A stretch of DNA of 64,000 bases, from the NCBI RefSeq assembly GCF_050436995.1, contig NC_134753.1:2480001-2544000 (forward strand). The letters run 5' to 3'. Below are positions 58,431 to 64,000 of the stretch, piece after piece. The stretch's first letter is position 1, and each line of letters starts with the position of its first letter. The translations under genes were made by a program, and so were the position numbers. Source of the DNA: Anticarsia gemmatalis. Lineage: Eukaryota; Arthropoda; Insecta; Lepidoptera; Erebidae. Under the pieces are notes generated by a model. That model saw nothing but the letters and a program-made list of their open reading frames with translations, did not search any database and was not told the origin of the DNA.

Positions 58431-61400
58431 ATGAATGCAAAGAAACTAGGTAGACGCAAAAGCATTCAAAATAGCGATCCAGGAAAAATCTTGGACTTGG
58501 TAATGAGTCTCACAGACGATACTTGTGCTAAGTTACAAGTCAGACTCAACGAGTATGTGCGTATATTATTATTAACCTTACATACATACCTAATGTTATC
58601 ATTGGTAGTGATAGCATTAAGGTGCAAAAGCCAAGCGTAAGGGACGAGAAATGAGAACGCATGGAAGACATGACATTTTATAGAGGGGAAAAGAATCGTT
58701 CGCAATTAAGTCCTCAACGCCTGCCTATATATTTGTGAGTTCTTTGTCTGGCTTATGGGAAAATAATTATACCATCCATTTTCTCGAATAATGTTTTTCA
58801 GCTACGCGAAGAATGTGAAGCGGAATTAGTGTTTCAAATAGTGGTGCAGGTAGAAAGACTGGAGGCATCCATCGAAGCGATTGGCAAGGCTGTCTTACCA
58901 CGAATATATAAGTTGAAGGTAATGGAACTATAACCAATATGGAATATGTACAATCATATTTTTTTAAGTAGGCATTATTATTATAATAACAGATTTCATC
59001 CGAGTATAAAGGGTTCCCGGGGTAGAAAGTGTCCTATGTGTAAATCCAGGCTAAATGCAATCACTTGCATTAAATTCCATCCGGTAGTTTTTTGGTGAAA
59101 GAGTACCTACACCTACAGTAGTAGGTATAGTAGGTATCCATACTTACAAACTTTCGAATTAGATAAGAAATCGAAAAACTGCCATACCTATTGCTTACTG
59201 CTCTACCCGTAAACTACTTACCCGTTTTAATCGTGTTGTAGATGTGTAAAAAAATCGAAGAAGTTTTAAGGACTAGTATCGAGGTATCAGAGTTGATTAC
59301 CGACTTCGATTCAGACTTCCAGAACATCGTTAATCCCGTGAGTAAAACTTTTATTACAATTCATACCAAGTCCCTAAAGTTAGACGCTACAAAATTAAAT
59401 TCATAGTTAGTTGCGCTTACCGGTTGGTAAACTGGTCAGTAGGTAGGTTAAGCCAGCAATATCGTGGACATTCCGTAGATGGGTAATCGCTTCATAGCAT
59501 TTGAGCTGAGCGTCTCTCTGGACGTTCGAGGACATGTAAAAAACGGTATTTTTATTATCTTTCAGTTTATTTCCAAAGACAACGCAAAGAAGCGTATAGT
59601 AATGTTCCCGATACAGGACAAGCCGTTCGCGGTGATATTTTGCGTGGTCTCGCCAAAGTTACAAGAAAGCGTTATTGGTGCGATTATAAATGAATGTTCT
59701 GTGTAAGTATACACGTACATAATATGCTATAGCCCTACAACTTACTAGAGAGCCTTGGCGTACACTAAATACTTAGTCATCATTCTTGTATCAAATAGGC
59801 CACTATCAACTTTTAAATTCAAAATTTTGTATACCTACGCTAGTCGCGAACATTGCATGCAAGGATCTCTACTAAGTTGTTGGACTATATAGGTATTAAG
59901 TACCCCTATTTCTTTGATACTGTGCCAATAAATAAATAATAAATAATCAAAATTAGGCCTTGATGCATTATACCAACAAGTTCAAACTCAAATTGCTTTA
60001 GGTTCACGTGGCCAACTATGAAAAAGACCATATTGTTGGAATACGAGTGCACTATGAAACAGAAATGTCAGATGCTACTTCGAGTCACTAGAAGGTTGTT
60101 TGCTCAGGTAACCAATCAACCAGGTAACTCGCTATCCTTCCTAGATTTTTAGTATCGCTTTGAGCTCTGTACTCTAACCAAACCTAACATTTATTAGCTG
60201 GGAAAAGACTGCGGATTATTTTGAGACCTGACTTTCATATTATTATTGCGTTGTGTAGCTTTTACGATAAAAAAATAGAGAAACCATGAATTTCGTACAA
60301 TACAAATAAATTAATACTTAGTAAGAAATCTGGGCCCGGTTACCTAATTTCAGAAATATGAAAATTGGTTCTTGAAAGCAAAATAACATTTATTTCGTGA
60401 ACTTCGTACGGAGTATTTATAATATTTATAATATATTAAAAAAAATGTCTGTTTCGCAAAAGCTGGTTGCTCGTGAGAAGAAACAGCAAGAAAATCACGG
60501 CTTGCTCTTTTCTTTCCTTACCTTATTATGGAGCATGGAACTAAATCTACTTTACTATAATTATCTTATCTATGGGCATGTTTAACTCCAGGTGGCATCT
60601 CTAGAAACTCTTTTGCGTATAGCCATGGACCAAGCCAAGCAGTTGACGAAGGCAGAACATTGTACCGTGATGCTCATAGACGTCGATAGAATGGACCTCT
60701 ATGACTCCGGAGTTATGGTACGTTTATGATTATTAAATAGGTTTTGTCGGGAAGTGAAAAATCGGTAAAAATCTATTATTTAAATAATTTATATTCCATC
60801 CATTTCTCTTCTGTCATTTAATTAGCGGGTCATAAGAGTATTTCATTGCTTTGTTTTTGTAACGTTTGTCTTTTTTGTTTTTTAGTCCATACTCGTAATA
60901 GACGCCCGAAGTTTAGTAACGTGCTCCGTTTATAGCAAGAGGAATGCCCCCTATTACATAGAACTAAATTTGTAAATACCGAAACGTGGATTTATTTCAT
61001 CCACCTCTGCCTACGTTTTCGGGTATAACAGGCGTAATAATAATATTATGCATTCTTTGTAGGGTGGCAAGGAGCGTCGTTTTCCTCTCAACGTTGGTAT
61101 AACGGGAGAAGTGATACGCACTGGTACGTTGATCAATATGCAGAACACTAATGATCATCATGCCTTCAATCCTGTGATTGATAGCTTGCCGGGAGTGGAG
61201 TGCAGGTGAGTGCACAAAATAACGTGCACCTCAGGTATTGATTATTTTCGAGTTAAGTTCACACTCATTCTGAAGTTTGAAGGTATAAACACATACGAGA
61301 ACAATGTTACAGTAAAAGTAAAACCGTAAAGTACCATTTAATATCTTAATGTGATCTTTTACTGTCTAAAATCTTTAATTATTCTAAGAAATTGTATGCT

Positions 61401-63734
61401 TTCGTCCCAATCTATTGAGAAATAGAATTCGCTTGCACCTATACCTATTTGTATAAATAAATCAAATATCTTGTGTTTTTAAAATCATTTTAAGTTCCCA
61501 GTTTCTTTATAAGACGGCTCAAATTCATAAAAAAATATATATTTCCTTGGTCAAGTAAAACAATGGCTTCACATAAAAGGTTATAGCGGGCCATATAATG
61601 CTGAACTCCCGTTTATGTACCCAATGTCCTTCCTCCAGAAACCTCCTATGCTTCCCAATCCGCGAACAGTCCGGGATCATAGGCGTAGGGCACCTCATCA
61701 ACAAGATAACTGACCCGTACTTCGACGCGATGGACGAGGAGATGGCCCTCGCGTTCAGCATCTACTGCGGCGTCTGTATCATGCACTCTGTCGTCTACCA
61801 GAAGATACAGGAGGCTCATATTAGGAACGCGCTGGCTAATGAACTGGTTATGTATCATATGAAGGTAAGATTATTCTTATTAAATGGATTAGTTTAGAGC
61901 AGTAGTGCAGTTAGAGCACACTGTCATGATCCATCATCATTTTTAAATTTCCTTGAAATTGAGCGTAGGAATAGGTAGAATAAATAAATCATAAGCCTTA
62001 CCGATTAGTAATTATAATACCTACCAAGTTCATGATGGAATTATACTGATTTATCTTCAAGGTGGACGATCAGGAAGTGGTGAAGATGTTAGAATGCACA
62101 GGTTTCCACAACCACCCTCACTTGAGCAGTCTGCACTTCAATCCTCGCGCGATACCGCTCAGGGAACTGCCCTGTTATGTACTCAAGATGATGTATGACC
62201 TGGGATTTGATAAGAAGTACGTGGTTATATTGATTCTAGCTGACCCTGCAAACGTTGTTTTGCCATATAAATAAAAAAAAAATAGTGTTACTTAGGGGTA
62301 TGAAAAATAGATGTTGGCCGATTCTCAGACATACTCAATATGCTCACGAAATTTCATAAGAATCGGTCAAGCCGTTTCGGAGGAGTATGGCAACGAAAAC
62401 TGTGACGCAAGAATTTTATATATTAGATAAGAGTAGATATAATTTATGTTTCATGTAAGTTGCGTTCTGCCTAATTTACATATTATGTTTCAATTTTCCA
62501 CACCAACTATGTGGTTCTGCTTTATTGTGATTACCGCACTAGATTATTTTCTTTAGACGCTTTATAGAAAGCCACCAATCCTTACGGATTCGGCAACAGT
62601 TGCCTTTATATTACTATACAGTCACTCTATCTCGCGTGAAATAGAGATCGCATGCGAAAGAGCGAATAAATATAAATCTCTGCCTTTTTACGCTCTAAAC
62701 AGTCGTCTGCACAATCCTAGACGCTCCTGAAAACGAACGATAGAATGACTTATTCTTTGTAGTAGACGGCATAGGAGCAGATGAAAAGTTTAGCCGTATC
62801 TTCAAAAGCCAAACACTTTTGTTTTCATAAACAGATTCAACTTAAAGAAGTTAAAGCTAGCGCGGTACATCCTATACGTGAAGAAAGGTTACCGCGACGT
62901 GCCGTATCACAACTGGACACACGCGTTCAACGTGGCGCAGTGGGCCTTCGCAGCTATTGTTAATTATAAACTCATCGCTAATGGGATATTCAGGTAATAA
63001 TTAGACGCTTTTTAGTACTTTATAACATTACTTGCATTGTGGGTTACCTGCATGATACCTACTAGTTATTTCATTTTTCTCCTAACTCACCCTAATCGAG
63101 CTACGTGTGAAGAGTTGTGTTGGTAAAGAAAGAGTTCTTGTTATCGGTGTCTTAGCTTCGAACTCAAAAACTATTTAGTAACACGAGGAAGAATCAATTG
63201 GACTTGCTTTATATAATCTGGATTATTTGTAGTGAATTACAAGCGATGATGTACATCCTAGCTGGTTTAATGCATGATCTGGACCATCGTGGGACCACCA
63301 ACAGCTTTCAGATTCAAGGACGTGAGTAATACTGGCAAAAATCAAATTAAGTTAGGTTTATCCCCGTGAACGATACGTAAACCACTTTAATGACACCAGA
63401 AATGGAAAACGAGTTAATAACTTTGTATTTCCATTCTGAAATCAGTTCGATAAAAATCTTGGAAGAAAGACTTTTCTGTAGTAAGACGTTCAAGAGAGAT
63501 GCTTAGTTAATTTCAAAAAATTTAACTAATCTTTAATTACCTAGAAACGACCCTAGCCGCCCTCTACTCCTCCGAGGGTAGCGTGATGGAGCGCCACCAC
63601 CTCGCACAAGCCATGTGTATCCTCAACACGGAAGGCTGTGATATCCTGGAGTCCCTGCCACGGAGGGACTACGACAGAGCACTACTACTGCTGCGGGACT
63701 TTATACTAGCTACAGACTTGGCTAATTATTTCAA
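58431..63734 (+). CDS. PDE2: cGMP-regulated dual-specificity phosphodiesterase (PDE2 type), 3' end outside window
   Basis: Hydrolyses cAMP and cGMP, and is activated by cGMP binding to a GAF domain. Exons: 58431-58556, 58802-58918, 59242-59337, 59566-59702, 60002-60107, 60592-60717, 61063-61205, 61639-61864, 62062-62216, 62835-62993, 63233-63321, 63545-63734; in phase, 556 codons seen. GAF-A (~20-190) is diverged and lacks an NKxxF...DE motif. GAF-B (~195-345) keeps it: NK 305-306, F312, DE 316-317, followed by AFSIYCG. The catalytic domain follows: [13 protein letters not shown] with proton donor H436 and metal ligands H440, H478, D479 in HDLDHRG; then [14 protein letters not shown] and [15 protein letters not shown] and [12 protein letters not shown] are PDE2 hallmarks, not PDE5/6/11. 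Start: first in-frame ATG, giving a short N terminus relative to mammalian PDE2A. The last donor is AA/GTAAAT; a possible next exon starts at 63976. The exon 1 donor is the weak GTGCGT. Confidence 0.93.
59728..59889. mobile_element. TA-type MITE family, copy 3, in PDE2 intron 4
   Basis: The left end TATAGCCCTACAACTTACTA and right end, reverse complement TATAGTCCAACAACTTAGTA, extend through AGAGAGCC/AGAGATCC as inverted repeats. TA could serve as target duplication at both edges. It is the shortest and best-kept copy in the window and lies between PDE2 exons 4 and 5 without touching splice sites. Confidence 0.7.
62226..62440 (+). repeat. RTE-like non-LTR tail fragment in PDE2 intron 9
   Basis: Begins ATTCTAGCTGACCCTGCAAA, CGTTGTTTTGCCATA, continues CACGAAATTTCATAAGAATC, GGTCAAGCCGTTTCGGAGGA and ends ATATATTAGATAAG. 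It starts only ten bases after the exon 9 donor, so it inserted very close to the splice site. Confidence 0.6.
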
Positions 63735-64000
63735 GTAAATGTTGGCTGGAAGCTTTTGTTGTATGTTGGAGAAAGTTTGGTTGTGCACCATCTTCTCTTT
63801 AGTGGTCAAAGAAATCTGCAAAAAAATTTAATTTAGTTTTTGTAACTGTATTATTTTAAACCACTACATAAATGTTTAATTCTAGCCAAGTTTCAAAAAA
63901 TTTTACTCACACAAAGTGACATCACGATCCATAAAACTATCAATCCTTAAAGTGCGGTGATTTTTACTGGTTTAGAAAACGCACCTGCGTTCTCTACTGT
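63735..64000 (+). other. PDE2 intron 12 and possible start of next exon
   Basis: Intronic sequence after the donor at 63735. ACTGGTTTAG at 63966-63975 could be an acceptor; the final 25 bases would then continue the frame as KNAPAFST, but this is too short to confirm by family resemblance. Confidence 0.3.

Noticed and set aside
60877..60976. Possible extra PDE2 exon after a TTTTTTAG acceptor, peptide [13 protein letters not shown] and on, vaguely like a GAF strand pair
   Set aside because: Exons 6 and 7 already join in phase 0 and match PDE2 across the junction. The only donor (TT/GTAAAT) would leave phase 2, which exon 7 cannot accept.
62781..62963. 60-codon frame starting at an ATG upstream of PDE2 exon 10
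   Set aside because: It reads the exon in the wrong frame; the VKKGYRD frame joined from the CAG acceptor at 62834 restores the conserved spacing.

Overview
The window looks like nuclear DNA of a ditrysian lepidopteran (moth or butterfly). It is AT-rich, the genes are split by short to medium introns, and the intergenic space is packed with repeat types typical of Lepidoptera: tRNA-headed SINEs, RTE-like tails, and MITEs with TA, TTAA or 8-bp target duplications. Species cannot be read from sequence alone.

Layout. Bases 1-47,300 are a gene desert in which I recognise no complete protein-coding gene. They hold repeats plus a few CpG-rich islands. Two islands (8472-8558 on the minus strand, 10847-10935 on the plus strand) look like short exons of unknown genes, one (12,500-12,900) looks like a promoter or 5' exon, and others look regulatory. 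Bases 47,341-51,948 carry a complete three-exon secreted RNase T2 gene on the plus strand; its second intron contains a 1.6-kb palindrome made of two inverted halves of a mariner/Tc1-type transposon. Bases 55,127-58,047 carry a complete six-exon UBXN1 (SAKS1) homologue on the minus strand, convergent with RNase T2. Bases 58,431-63,734 carry twelve exons of a PDE2-type cyclic nucleotide phosphodiesterase on the plus strand; the gene runs off the right edge inside its catalytic domain. UBXN1 and PDE2 are head-to-head with 383 bp between start codons.

The three genes have unrelated jobs: RNA breakdown in the secretory, lysosomal or extracellular space; ubiquitin and p97/VCP adaptor work; and cGMP-regulated cAMP/cGMP hydrolysis. 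The clearest functional link is the short shared promoter region between UBXN1 and PDE2. The most unusual material is in the repeats: a 5S-rRNA-headed SINE family, a hAT MITE inserted into another repeat whose empty site survives in a sister copy, a TTAA-type MITE nested in another repeat, and two long foldback elements. Exon boundaries were read by eye from splice signals, reading-frame phase and remembered family motifs; no alignment program was run.
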